64,000 nt of DNA from CAWUEX02 sp963921305 (GTDB taxonomy: Bacteria; Pseudomonadota; Alphaproteobacteria; Rhodospirillales; Rhodospirillaceae), in NCBI GenBank assembly GCA_963921305.4, contig CAWUEX030000002.1, forward strand, positions 3,100,001 to 3,164,000. The letters are read 5' to 3'. Positions 8,421 to 16,660 of this stretch are shown piece after piece (within the stretch, counting starts at the first letter, position 1; each line of letters starts with the position of its first letter). The notes under the pieces were generated by a model, which saw nothing but the letters and a program-made list of their open reading frames with translations, was not told the DNA's origin and searched no databases. The translations under genes and the position numbers were made by a program.

Positions 8421-9866
8421 CTAAGCCCCTAACACCTCCATCACTGTTTGTCTCAGTGTCTGCGGATCAACCCGGAATCCGCCGTGAGCCCGACTCAATG
8501 TGTCGGAGACGTGCGTTGCCCGCTCGGTTTCGACAACATGGAATTGCTGACCTAACTGGGTCGCGATATTTTCATTGAACCGATGCAGCTTGATGGATGG
8601 TCCGTCTATGAGTTCGAAGATGTGGCAATCCAACGGTGCGAACGCGATAGGTGACAGGCAGGTTCCATAGGGGCCGATAACGGCTTCCGCATTTTGAAGT
8701 ATGTGGTTCTGCTCCTGAAAACTCATGGAATCCGGAGCAACGAGTTCGAACCCCAAATCTTCGACCCGCTCATAACACTCCGCCTCGTTCACGAATTTTC
8801 TTCTGTGCTCTTTGGTGCGCGTCACGAATATCCGTTTTGGATAACTTGCGTCCCGCTGCCCCGGTCCGAAAGCTTCGCGCAGCCATTCCACTCCGGCTTT
8901 GTGCACAACATCCACGGCGGAGAGTGGCGTCGGTACGAAGAGTGTGTTGAAGCGATAGATCTTATTTTCCGGGCATCTGAGGAGGTTGTTGTCCGGGATA
9001 CCCAGCTGCCGCAAGGAGTCCAGTTGCAGGGGCGTCAGGTCGTCGCTGACGACGATCTTTAGAGCTCTGATATCAGTAACATTCTCAAGGTTCTTCAGAC
9101 GCGCGAGGTGTTCGGTCAGCCAGTAATGGTAATTCTTGTGGCTGCCCAAGAGGATGCAATCCTCGTCAACGTCGACGACTTCGGTCGGCACAAAACATAG
9201 AGCGCGGCCGTCCGCCGACGCGATGATCGACCGCGTGTCAGGCGACTCAAATATAGGTGTATGTTGGGTGCGCGACGGCCAGTTGTGGATTTCGCGGCAG
9301 TACAAGTTGTCGTCGTCTATGAGCACCCAATCTCCCGGCACGACCTGAATGTTCCGAACAACGAAGCAAGAGGGTTGGTCCATGCGCTCCTGGACGAGCT
9401 CTGGGTCCATCGTCTTTACTCGTTTCAATTCGCCATGGAGATCACGGATCACCGGTCCGGTTGCCTCAGCGCGCTCCGCAAGGTGCGAGTGCTGATGGAG
9501 CACTTTGAAGCCGCATGTTTCGAGACGGCCGCTGGAGACCCGGGCGTCGTTGGGTTGTAAGCAAGCAAGCCACTGCCACCCGGCTTCCTCTATCTGGGCA
9601 TCGTCGGCGCCCGTGCGCAGGAGGCTTAGGATCTCACATGCGATTGCATACGCCTGTGGCTTCGCTCGGGTGCGAAAGTCGTTGAGGAGTGACGCAGCGT
9701 CGTCGCGGCGGTCGGACTTCCAAAGCGCCAAAAATGCAAGGGTAAGGGCGAGTGACGACTTTGGATCAGTCTGTAGGGCAGACAGGGCCAACGCGAGCTG
9801 TTGATCAAACTGACTAAGCTTGAAGTGTACAAAAGCCTTGTCCAGTAGGGTTTTGACATCGGTCAT
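8421..9866 (-). CDS. GT61-family glycosyltransferase with N-terminal helical repeats
   Basis: A 481-residue protein. The first 150 residues or so are helical and TPR-like (KAFVHFKLSQFDQQLALALSA onward); the rest resembles glycosyltransferase family 61 (DUF563). That half carries a FVTRTKEHRRKFVNE segment, and then a VIGPYGTCLSPIAFAP segment where family members usually have the nucleotide-sugar-binding GxHGxxL-type motif; the His is replaced here. Such proteins transfer sugars such as xylose or glucuronate to polysaccharide or glycoprotein acceptors. No signal peptide is seen. Codon use is more A+T-rich than in the neighbouring housekeeping genes, suggesting acquisition. It is tail-to-tail with the DUF1244 gene; no displaced DUF1244 tail was found on its far side. 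Confidence 0.75.
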   Translation of the reverse strand: MTDVKTLLDKAFVHFKLSQFDQQLALALSALQTDPKSSLALTLAFLALWKSDRRDDAASLLNDFRTRAKPQAYAIACEILSLLRTGADDAQIEEAGWQWLACLQPNDARVSSGRLETCGFKVLHQHSHLAERAEATGPVIRDLHGELKRVKTMDPELVQERMDQPSCFVVRNIQVVPGDWVLIDDDNLYCREIHNWPSRTQHTPIFESPDTRSIIASADGRALCFVPTEVVDVDEDCILLGSHKNYHYWLTEHLARLKNLENVTDIRALKIVVSDDLTPLQLDSLRQLGIPDNNLLRCPENKIYRFNTLFVPTPLSAVDVVHKAGVEWLREAFGPGQRDASYPKRIFVTRTKEHRRKFVNEAECYERVEDLGFELVAPDSMSFQEQNHILQNAEAVIGPYGTCLSPIAFAPLDCHIFELIDGPSIKLHRFNENIATQLGQQFHVVETERATHVSDTLSRAHGGFRVDPQTLRQTVMEVLGA

Positions 9867-10003
9867 GAAACCGCCTCGTGATGATCGCCGCCTGAAGCGC
9901 TCAATTTGCTGGCGTCACATATACCCTGCGTGGCGCGTTGTGCACATAAGGGCGGACCATCTGTAATCTATTTTGACCAGCAGAGCGTGCCGCTGGAGGC
10001 TAG
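9867..10003. other. Non-coding gap upstream of GT61 gene
   Basis: The space between the GT61 start and the terminator of methyltransferase cassette 1 is A+T-richer than its surroundings. I see no gene in it. It presumably contains the GT61 promoter, but no convincing -35/-10 pair stands out. Confidence 0.4.
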
Positions 10004-10040
10004 AAAAAACCCCGCAGCGGCGAAGCCGCTCCGGGGTTTT
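10004..10040 (-). terminator. Terminator of methyltransferase cassette 1
   Basis: AACCCCG (10008-10014) and AGCGGC (10016-10021) pair with GCCGCT (10025-10030) and CGGGGTT (10032-10038). The A-run at 10004-10009 gives U's on the minus strand. It lies 70 nt past the stop of the methyltransferase at 10110 and may work in both directions. Confidence 0.85.
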
Positions 10041-10109
10041 GGAAAAACGATTACTGTAGCTGTCGCCTAAACGAGGGTTTTTCGTTCAGGCGAGCTCCTC
10101 GTGGGTTGG

Positions 10110-11321
10110 TTAAGCAAGCTTCTCGCCGTGGCGTTTGCCGAAGCCGGGCAGAACCGCCGGGGTGTCATGGTTGAGGGTAAAGCCAGCGTCTTCCATCGCG
10201 CTTTCCATGTCGAAGGCGACAAATTCCGGTGACCACGGCTCTTCATTCCAGCGGTGATCCCACCAGCGGCGGTATTGGCTATAGACGGGGCCTTTGTCAC
10301 CGCGGTTGGCAAAGTCCACTGGGTAGTAGTATCCGCCGTCGCGGGTAATGCGATAGGCCTCGGCCAGAACCTTCTTGTTCTGCTCGGACGGGATCTCGTG
10401 GTGGATGATGTGCGAGGTCACGATGTCGAAGAAACCATCCGGGAAGCCGGTGTCCTCGGCGTTGCGCTGAGCGAAGTTGACGTCGATACCGAGATCGCGG
10501 GCGCGCATGTGACCGTAACGCACCAGCGGTCCACCGACGTCGATGCCCCACACTTCCGCATCGGGGAAGCGTTCCTTCAGAGCCACGGTGAGTCGGCCGA
10601 AGGCACAGCCCAGGTCGAGGATGCGCTTAACCTTGCCGTCACGGGGCAGGGGCAGGCGATCAACCATGCGGGTCTGCAACTGGTCTTGATCGTTCGGACC
10701 GAGGAACGAAATCCCGGCGGTGAAGCTGTTGGTGCCGTGGTGATACATGTGGCCGGCGAAGGCATCGCCGATGTAGCCGCCCGGCATGATGTGGATTTCC
10801 CGGCGAATGTAGTCGGGAATGTCGAGATCCGGGTTCAGTTCCAGAGTGCCGGGGCCGTCGTTATCGGCGGCTTCCATCTCGGCCAGATATTCATCGGCAT
10901 GTTCGTGGTAGTAGTCCTGAATGATCTTCCAGGTGATCTGCTGATTGCTGATCCAGGTGCGGCCGCTGGTTTGCACCAGCAGGTCGTCTTTCACCAGATC
11001 AACCGCTTCCGCCATGGTGTACTGGCCTTTGGGATCGAGCCCCTTGCTTTCCATGATGGCATCGATGCGCTTCATGGCGACGGGTGTGAATTTCTGTTGG
11101 AACACGCGAAAGCCGGTCACGAAGTCCCATTTGCTCTCGACGTCGAGATCCGGGATGCGTTCGAAACGGCCGACGGTGCCGCGCTTGTTGACGTCGCCGG
11201 CGGGCGAGAGGTTTTTGTCGGTGAAAGTTGTCTTGGCGCTGGCCTTGCGGCCACCGAAGGCGGCGCCGACGAAGGAACCGACGGCGGTGGTGGCGCCAAA
11301 AAGGGTACGGCGATCTAACAT
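10110..11321 (-). CDS. Tat-exported class I SAM-dependent methyltransferase, cassette 1
   Basis: A 403-residue protein with a twin-arginine signal (DRRTLFGATTAVGSF, residues 3-17, then AAFGGRKASA). A roughly 150-residue helical domain follows, then a linker holding IHIMPGGYIGDAFAGHMYHH, then a class I methyltransferase core with motif I ILDLGCAFGRLT, an acidic strand end at WGIDVGG and a post-core GGYYYPVDFAN. SAM binding therefore looks intact, yet the protein appears destined for export folded through Tat. AGGAG lies 7 nt before the ATG. It is the second gene of a two-gene unit with the 116-aa protein at 11344 and is about 60% identical by eye to the protein at 13670; the protein at 39048 is a signal-less relative. 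Substrate unknown. Confidence 0.82.
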   Translation of the reverse strand: MLDRRTLFGATTAVGSFVGAAFGGRKASAKTTFTDKNLSPAGDVNKRGTVGRFERIPDLDVESKWDFVTGFRVFQQKFTPVAMKRIDAIMESKGLDPKGQYTMAEAVDLVKDDLLVQTSGRTWISNQQITWKIIQDYYHEHADEYLAEMEAADNDGPGTLELNPDLDIPDYIRREIHIMPGGYIGDAFAGHMYHHGTNSFTAGISFLGPNDQDQLQTRMVDRLPLPRDGKVKRILDLGCAFGRLTVALKERFPDAEVWGIDVGGPLVRYGHMRARDLGIDVNFAQRNAEDTGFPDGFFDIVTSHIIHHEIPSEQNKKVLAEAYRITRDGGYYYPVDFANRGDKGPVYSQYRRWWDHRWNEEPWSPEFVAFDMESAMEDAGFTLNHDTPAVLPGFGKRHGEKLA

Positions 11322-11709
11322 GGGGGTTCTCCTGTACCTGTAATTACTTGTTGTCGCGTGTGAAGGCGGCGGAGACCGGCAGGTCGCCCTCGCGCAGCAG
11401 CGGCGAATAGGTCAGATCGATGAAGCGGTCGCGGTCCTTCTGCCATTCGGCTTCCTGTTCCGCGGTCGGCATGTACTGCTCGATCATCTCGGTGGTCACG
11501 CCTTTGTCGGCCAGAAGGGCTTCAACCACCTTCATGCGGCGGCGGTTCGACCACACTTCAGCGCCCAGCGCGATCAGGCTGGTCATCATATTGTCGAGCA
11601 CCGGGTTGCCCAAAAAGACGGCCCGTTCCACATCCGACGGAATAAAGTCGGACGCATAGGTCGGGCGGTCGGTCTTCAGTTTGCTGGTCGCCATCAATTG
11701 GCCTCCTGT
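11289..11709. repeat. 421-bp identical duplication, copy 1
   Basis: Identical base for base to 14837-15257 (offset 3548). It covers the ribosome-binding site and whole 116-aa gene, the spacer and the first 11 codons of the downstream methyltransferase. Flanking sequence diverges abruptly on the right and gradually on the left, where the Tat signal stays similar. Confidence 0.97.
11344..11694 (-). CDS. 116-aa protein of unknown function paired with Tat methyltransferase, copy 1
   Basis: Not recognised. A soluble-looking, probably helical protein without a signal peptide or membrane segment. It starts MATSKLKTDRPTYASDFIPS and contains a basic stretch EVWSNRRRMKVVEALL and an acidic region around residues 75-95. 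AGGAGG at 11702-11707 sits 7 nt before the ATG at 11694, which is therefore preferred over the adjacent TTG. It ends 22 bp before the Tat methyltransferase and is surely co-transcribed. The protein is identical to the one at 14892. The pairing suggests a chaperone, docking or co-catalytic partner of the methyltransferase (inference). Confidence 0.8.
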   Translation of the reverse strand: MATSKLKTDRPTYASDFIPSDVERAVFLGNPVLDNMMTSLIALGAEVWSNRRRMKVVEALLADKGVTTEMIEQYMPTAEQEAEWQKDRDRFIDLTYSPLLREGDLPVSAAFTRDNK

Positions 11710-11764
11710 TTTGATCGTCAGACTTGAACGTTGTTATGGGAGCTAGCCTAAATCCCGTTTGGGC

Positions 11765-11795
11765 AAAAAAGAACCCCACGGTCCCACTAGGTGGG
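11765..11795 (-). terminator. Possible terminator after the PepSY gene
   Basis: CCCAC (11783-11787) pairs with GTGGG (11791-11795), and on the minus strand the hairpin is followed by GTGGGGTTCTTTTTT. It would separate the PepSY gene from cassette 1. Confidence 0.5.
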
Positions 11796-11859
11796 CAGGG
11801 CGTCGCCCGATTTCTACAGCACGGAAGCTAGCCAAAATCGGCCCGACCGAGACGTCCGC

Positions 11860-13445
11860 TTAACCCCACCGCCGGTAACACAGGTTAATCAAACCGCTCA
11901 CGGTCAGAAAAATAGCCAGTGCCGCCACCACGTCGTTCACCCAAACCCAGTGGTCGGTAAACATGAAACCGGCGTGCAGGTCGGCAACGAAACTGTTGAT
12001 GGGCATGCCGGTGATGTCGGGCAAGGGAATATCGACGGGAGTCAGATTGCCGTCCAGGGTGCCGCGCACGAAGCCACGGCTGCCTTTCAAGATCCATTCA
12101 TCGCCGATTTGCGTGGCGTCTTGGATAAACATGCGCAACCTGGGGATCTGGGTCCACGTGTCCTCGCCGTCGTAGCGGACGTAGTTGGGCCCGCCGTGGG
12201 TCCCGATGAAGGTGGCGTCGTGAGTATAGAGCATACCCGTGAGACCGCCTTTGGCGTGCGCCAGCATGGGCAGATCGTCCACCATAGACCACGTCTGGCC
12301 GTTGTCCGTCGTCCGTACCAAGCCGATGCGGGTCATCACCGAGAGGGTTTCCGGTGCGTCCGGGGCCCCCACAACACCGGTGACCTCGCCGCGCATGTCC
12401 GTCAGGTCAAAAGCGGAGAACAAGATATCCGGCTGACGTGAGTGTCCTTCGAGGCAATCATGAAGGTACGGGCGTGATCGAAAAAGATGCCGGTGATGCA
12501 CAGGTAGAGAATGGGTAGGACGGCGAGCACGCCGAGAATGGGGGCATGGCTGCGGTAGATGGTCCGCATCGTCGACGCGCGGTCAGCGGCGCGGCCTTCG
12601 CCCTTGGCCTTGCGCCAGCGCCGCGGCAGGTACCATTGCAGAATGCCGGTCACGCACAGAATGGCGATGGCCAAGGCTCCGAAGTCGTTGATCAGCACCG
12701 AGGTGTCGCGGGAAAACAGTCCCCAGCCGAGATGCATGTCGGTCAGCACCCGCGCGAGATTGATGGTCTCGGGCATGTTCTGCACGTTCGCCTCCGCCAG
12801 CGACATCCATATTGGCTCCGGCAAAGGGGCATCGGGGTTTGTCACATCAAGGCGAAAGGCGTGGTCCGGTGTCGCACCGATCAGTTCCGCCGGGGAATGA
12901 CCTTGCGAGAGGGCGACGACTTCGAGACCCGCGAGCGCAACCTGCTGCGCGGCGCCCTCTTGCCCGTGAACGAGCCAAAGGCCGTCGTCGGTGGCCAGCC
13001 AAATGCGCTGCCAGGGTGCGCGCAGATCCGGGACCATGGCCAGCAAGCGAGGCAGGCCGCGTGCGTTCTCGTACGGCACGTCGATCCAGGGCGCGTCGGT
13101 GCCGGCCCGGCGCCACAGCCCGCGTTCGCCACCGCCGATCATGACATCCGGATTGGCGGGATCGACGTGGAAGTTGCGGAGGATGATGCCGAGGGTTTCG
13201 TCGATAAATATGTGATCGGACCCGAAGGCCGAGGTCACCGTCCATTGTTTGGTCCAGCGCCATTCGGGGTGGTCGAGAATGAAGCCAGTGACGCCCAAGA
13301 CGAACAGCCAGGAAAACGCGACAAGGCCGAGCCAAAGGTGCACCTGACGCGCGACGTGCCTGAACGTCCGGGCGGAGCCTGTGGGTGAGGCAGTGGCCTC
13401 AGGTGACGGGGGCGTTTGGGACCCTTGTGATACGGCGTCGGCCAT
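11860..13445 (-). pseudogene. PepSY-domain membrane protein broken by one frameshift
   Basis: The N-terminal part (13445 down to about 12430) and C-terminal part (about 12430 down to 11860) lie in two frames but form one protein of about 527 residues. It starts with an N-terminal Arg-rich region and TM helix (WLGLVAFSWLFVLGVTGFIL), then a large periplasmic region with BNR-like RIWLATDDGLW repeats, two central TM helices (LAIAILCVTGILQWYL and LGVLAVLPILYLCITGIFF), a second periplasmic region and a last TM helix (VVAALAIFLTVSGLIN). PepSY_TM proteins are often tied to iron or TonB systems. The break falls at 12430-12435, where one extra base in the CCGG run restores the frame. It could be real decay or a sequence error. 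The gene lies between the two methyltransferase cassettes. Confidence 0.75.
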
Positions 13446-13515
13446 CAGGCAGCCCTGGTAAGGTGGTGCGAGGTTCGGCTGAAAACGTACCACGCCGCAG
13501 GGCACACTGCGCAAG

Positions 13516-13550
13516 AAAAAGCCCCGTCCGAGGCGGCCTCGGACGGGGCT
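13516..13550 (-). terminator. Terminator of methyltransferase cassette 2
   Basis: A 14-bp perfect stem, AGCCCCGTCCGAGG (13520-13533) with its complement at 13537-13550 and a 3-nt loop. The A-run at 13516-13520 gives U's on the minus strand. Confidence 0.9.
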
Positions 13551-13564
13551 CAAATTATTGCAAA

Positions 13565-13654
13565 GTCATGCTCGGATTTATTCCGAGCATCCAGGGTAGG
13601 TTGCACCGGGCGGCGCCTTTGGCCCTGGACCCTCGGAACAAGTCCGAGGGTGAC
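13565..13654. repeat. Intergenic palindromic repeat element
   Basis: A 90-bp element bounded by GTCA and TGAC. Two small hairpins (CTCGG...CCGAG, and CCTCGG...CCGAGG around AACAAGT) sit at its ends, and CCAGGG and CCCTGG face each other in the middle. The plan resembles the common GTCATGCCCGGA-type intergenic palindromes of alphaproteobacteria. It lies between the methyltransferase stop and its terminator, so it would be transcribed in the 3' untranslated region. Confidence 0.7.
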
Positions 13655-13669
13655 AGTTCATTGAATGGC

Positions 13670-14869
13670 CTAGGCCTTTTTCATCGCGTGGCGGACGCCG
13701 AAGCCGGGCAGAGCCGGTTTGGCATCGGGGTTCATGGTGAACCCGGCCTTTTCCATTTCACCTTCGAAATCGAGGGTGTGGTACTCGCGGCTCCACACTT
13801 CCGTATTCCAACGGTGGTCCCACCAGCGGCGGTATTGACCATAAGCGCGGCCCTTGTCGCCACCCGAACGGAAGTCGATCGGATAGAAGTAGCCGCCCGG
13901 ACGGGTCAAACGATAGGCCTCCGCGATCATGCCACGGCTCGCGTCTTGGGTCAGTTCGTGGTTGATGATGTAGGACGTGACGATGTCGAAGTAGCCATCT
14001 TCGAACTTGGTGTCTTCAACCAGACGCTGAGCAAAGTTGACGTCCACGCCCAGGTCCCGGGCGCGCATGTGAGCGTAACGCACCATCGGGCCGCCGACGT
14101 CGATGCCCCACACTTCCGCATCGGGGAAGCGTTCCTTCAGGGCAACGGTGAGCTGGCCGGTGCCGCACCCCATGTCGAGAATGCGCTTAACCTTGCCGTC
14201 TTCGGGCAGGGGCAGGCGGTTGGCCGTGCCGATGTGGATTTGGTCCTGCTCGTTGTCGCCGATGGCGCCGATGTAAAAGCTGTTGGTGCCGTAGTGGTAC
14301 ATATGGCCGGCGAAGGCGTCGCCGACGTAGCCGCCTGGCTGAATGTGGATTTCGTGCTTGGTGTATTTCGGCTCGATCCCCGGGTTCAGTTCCAGGGTGC
14401 CCGGGCCTTGATTGTCCGCGGCTTCCATTTCAGCGAGGTACTGGTCAGCATTTGCATGGAAGTAATCCTGTAGCGCTTTCCAGGTGACTTGCTGGTTGCT
14501 GATCCAGGTACGGCCACTGGCGCCGACCACAGGGTCATGTTCAATCAGCTTGAGCACCTCTTCCATGGTGTACCGGCCTTTGGGATCGAGGCCGTTTTCT
14601 TCCAGGATCTGCTCAATGCGATTGTTGGCGACGCTGTTAAACTTACGGTGCCAGGTGCGGAACCCAGCGGTGAAGTCATGAACGCTCTCAAGGTCGAGAG
14701 TCGGCAGTCGTTCCATACGGCCCTTGGAGCCGCGTTTTTCAACATCGCCCTTAGGCGTCATGTTGACGGAGGTGTTGGTGGCGGCTTGTGCCTTGCGGCT
14801 ACCGAAGGCGGCACCGACGAAGGAACCGACGGCGGCGGTGGCGCCAAAAAGGGTACGGCGATCTAACAT
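13670..14869 (-). CDS. Tat-exported class I SAM-dependent methyltransferase, cassette 2
   Basis: A 399-residue paralogue of the protein at 10110, with the same plan: a twin-arginine signal (DRRTLFGATAAVGSF), an N-terminal helical domain, an IHIQPGGYVGDAFAGHMYHY linker and a methyltransferase core with motif I ILDMGCGTGQLT, then GIDVGGPMVRY. Motif I is closer to consensus than in copy 1. The first 11 codons are identical at DNA level to copy 1, after which the proteins differ at roughly four residues in ten, so the enzymes have diverged while the upstream partner has not. It is downstream of the 116-aa gene at 14892 and followed by a repeat element and a strong terminator. Substrate unknown; export of a SAM enzyme is unusual. 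Confidence 0.82.
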   Translation of the reverse strand: MLDRRTLFGATAAVGSFVGAAFGSRKAQAATNTSVNMTPKGDVEKRGSKGRMERLPTLDLESVHDFTAGFRTWHRKFNSVANNRIEQILEENGLDPKGRYTMEEVLKLIEHDPVVGASGRTWISNQQVTWKALQDYFHANADQYLAEMEAADNQGPGTLELNPGIEPKYTKHEIHIQPGGYVGDAFAGHMYHYGTNSFYIGAIGDNEQDQIHIGTANRLPLPEDGKVKRILDMGCGTGQLTVALKERFPDAEVWGIDVGGPMVRYAHMRARDLGVDVNFAQRLVEDTKFEDGYFDIVTSYIINHELTQDASRGMIAEAYRLTRPGGYFYPIDFRSGGDKGRAYGQYRRWWDHRWNTEVWSREYHTLDFEGEMEKAGFTMNPDAKPALPGFGVRHAMKKA

Positions 14870-15257
14870 GGGGGTTCTCCTGTACCTGTAATTACTTGTT
14901 GTCGCGTGTGAAGGCGGCGGAGACCGGCAGGTCGCCCTCGCGCAGCAGCGGCGAATAGGTCAGATCGATGAAGCGGTCGCGGTCCTTCTGCCATTCGGCT
15001 TCCTGTTCCGCGGTCGGCATGTACTGCTCGATCATCTCGGTGGTCACGCCTTTGTCGGCCAGAAGGGCTTCAACCACCTTCATGCGGCGGCGGTTCGACC
15101 ACACTTCAGCGCCCAGCGCGATCAGGCTGGTCATCATATTGTCGAGCACCGGGTTGCCCAAAAAGACGGCCCGTTCCACATCCGACGGAATAAAGTCGGA
15201 CGCATAGGTCGGGCGGTCGGTCTTCAGTTTGCTGGTCGCCATCAATTGGCCTCCTGT
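14837..15257. repeat. 421-bp identical duplication, copy 2
   Basis: Base-for-base identical to 11289-11709. The identity ends 15 nt upstream of the 116-aa start codon, just beyond its ribosome-binding site, after which the upstream regions share nothing obvious. Confidence 0.97.
14892..15242 (-). CDS. 116-aa protein of unknown function paired with Tat methyltransferase, copy 2
   Basis: DNA and protein identical to the gene at 11344 and with the same 22-bp spacing to its methyltransferase. Perfect identity, including third codon positions, next to methyltransferases that differ widely means this copy was recently homogenised with the other by gene conversion, or that only this part was re-duplicated. 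The product is not recognised: no signal peptide, no membrane segment, mixed charge, probably helical. Unlike copy 1 it has a long, non-coding upstream region (15258-15577), so the two cassettes are probably controlled differently. Confidence 0.8.
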   Translation of the reverse strand: MATSKLKTDRPTYASDFIPSDVERAVFLGNPVLDNMMTSLIALGAEVWSNRRRMKVVEALLADKGVTTEMIEQYMPTAEQEAEWQKDRDRFIDLTYSPLLREGDLPVSAAFTRDNK

Positions 15258-15577
15258 CTGTTTTGCAAAACGCTCCCAACCGGGTGAGGACCCTGCCGGG
15301 AACTGGAATTCAATCTTTTGAGCCGTGACGGCTATGTGGGGTCTGAAAGTTCAGATTCAAACGCTCAGCCCACGCCAGATACGGCCTTGGAGCGAGGTTC
15401 TAGGGCAGCCGGAGACCCGCGCAAAGGGGCGTTGCGCGTGGCAGGCTAGGATTTCGCAAGCCTGATTGCCAGATGACTGGTTCACGCCAAGCAGGTTCAC
15501 GTAAACCATTGTAATATATGGGTAAAATAACCTACCGAGGCGCCGTGTCGCCGGTTCAAGCCCGACTCACAACAGGC
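15258..15577. other. 320-bp non-coding region upstream of cassette 2
   Basis: No gene is visible. It holds the presumed minus-strand promoter of cassette 2 and the 3' flank of the response-regulator gene. Small inverted repeats occur: AGCCGT-ACGGCT near 15321-15333 and CGCGCAA/TTGCGCG-type arms near 15420-15440. A T-arm-like GCCGGTTCAAGCC around 15549-15561 lacks the rest of a tRNA. Confidence 0.4.
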
Positions 15578-16660
15578 TCAATGAGCGTATTTGGCGATGG
15601 CCTGATTCAACGCCAGCATAATCTGGCGGCCGATGGCGCCGCCGTCGCCCTCGATTTTCTCGCGAATCACGGCCCGCAGGGTGTCCAGGTGAGCCTTGCA
15701 GATCTCAAGGTTGGCATCGTCCTCGCGGCACGGATATTCCGTCGCCTCATAAAGACTTTTTGCGAATAGGGTTATGAGCGGGTAACCGAATGTCCCCCCT
15801 TGGCCACGCAGCTCATGGGCGATGCGGTTGACCTCGGCCAAGTGCTCGCCCCGGTTGCTTTGATCCTCCACAGCGTTGGCGATCTGGGTCGAAAGTTGAT
15901 CCAAGTACTGTTTGGCCCAATCGAGAAATCCGCGGGCTTCGCGTTCTAAGGTTTCTTCCGCTTCCGCAAGCAGTTCGTCAGGCAGTTCGAAGGCCTGGCG
16001 CATGTGTTCCAAGCCCATCTTTTGTTTCAGCAGGTTGGGCAGCTTAAACAAGTATGTGTCGGCTCCGTCTTCCGGACGTTTCACATCTTTGGCCGAGTAG
16101 ACGATCGTGCAGTGATCTTCCCCCTCGCGGCGGCGGCTCTTGCCGACATCCTTGGGCAGGTCCTTGGTGATGCGCCGCCGGTCGGGTCCGAAGTAAGATC
16201 GGGTGGCGACATACTGGCGGGGCCGGTCGATAACGGATTGCAAGCGGCTGAAGACGGAGCCAATCGAGAACGGCTTGGCGATAAACTCGTTTGCACCTGC
16301 ATCGCGCGCTTCGTGAACCTTCTCCTCGTCCACCGCGCCTGAAATCATGATGAAAGGAATAAAACGGTTGGGGCTGTCTTTGTCGGTGCGCAACCAATCC
16401 AACAGCTGCAACCCACTGATCTGCGGCATGACCAGATCTGAAATAACGATATCCACAGGGCCTGTGAGGTTGCGATAGGTGCCGTCGCCGGTCTTGGTCT
16501 GCCGCACAATCTCGATGGCATCGACGCCGCTTGAGCACCCTTCGATGCGCCGGAACCCCATGTGAAGAAGACACTGAAGCACGACGCCCCTGATGAACGC
16601 GTTATCGTCCACCAGCAGAATGTTAATATTCTCCTGTCCGGCGCGGCCGTCGTCCGCCAT
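15578..16660 (-). CDS. Response regulator with C-terminal Hpt-like helical domain
   Basis: A 360-residue cytoplasmic signalling protein. The N-terminal receiver domain (about residues 12-135) has LLVDDN, the phospho-acceptor Asp 75 in VISDLVMP, the Ser/Thr switch in MISGA and the Lys in AKPF. A middle region contains GPDRRR and a conserved-looking DHCTIVYSAKDV. The C-terminal helical region has HELRGQGG (282-289), reminiscent of the HxxKG histidine of Hpt phosphotransfer domains. No output DNA-binding or enzyme domain is seen, so it may relay phosphate. GAGGA precedes the ATG. It stands alone between methyltransferase cassette 2 and the divergent gapR gene; no cognate kinase is visible in the window. 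Confidence 0.82.
   Translation of the reverse strand: MADDGRAGQENINILLVDDNAFIRGVVLQCLLHMGFRRIEGCSSGVDAIEIVRQTKTGDGTYRNLTGPVDIVISDLVMPQISGLQLLDWLRTDKDSPNRFIPFIMISGAVDEEKVHEARDAGANEFIAKPFSIGSVFSRLQSVIDRPRQYVATRSYFGPDRRRITKDLPKDVGKSRRREGEDHCTIVYSAKDVKRPEDGADTYLFKLPNLLKQKMGLEHMRQAFELPDELLAEAEETLEREARGFLDWAKQYLDQLSTQIANAVEDQSNRGEHLAEVNRIAHELRGQGGTFGYPLITLFAKSLYEATEYPCREDDANLEICKAHLDTLRAVIREKIEGDGGAIGRQIMLALNQAIAKYAH

Noticed and set aside
9867..10003. Possible displaced DUF1244 tail beyond the GT61 gene, which would be a third case of the tail-insertion pattern
   Set aside because: The GT61 gene is A+T-rich and tail-to-tail with DUF1244, as the pattern predicts, but none of the three frames in the gap matches the DUF1244 C-terminus.
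10254..11318. Long plus-strand open frame (354 aa) over Tat methyltransferase 1, and a similar one (362 aa) at 13385-14473 over copy 2
   Set aside because: Both are exact antisense shadows of strong methyltransferase genes in G+C-rich DNA, with low-complexity Val/Ala/Gly composition and no recognisable domain.
15546..15574. T-arm-like sequence GCCGGTTCAAGCC suggesting a tRNA 3' end or attachment site
   Set aside because: The T stem has a mismatch, and no acceptor, D or anticodon arm can be found upstream at the right spacing on the plus strand; a full tRNA is not supported.
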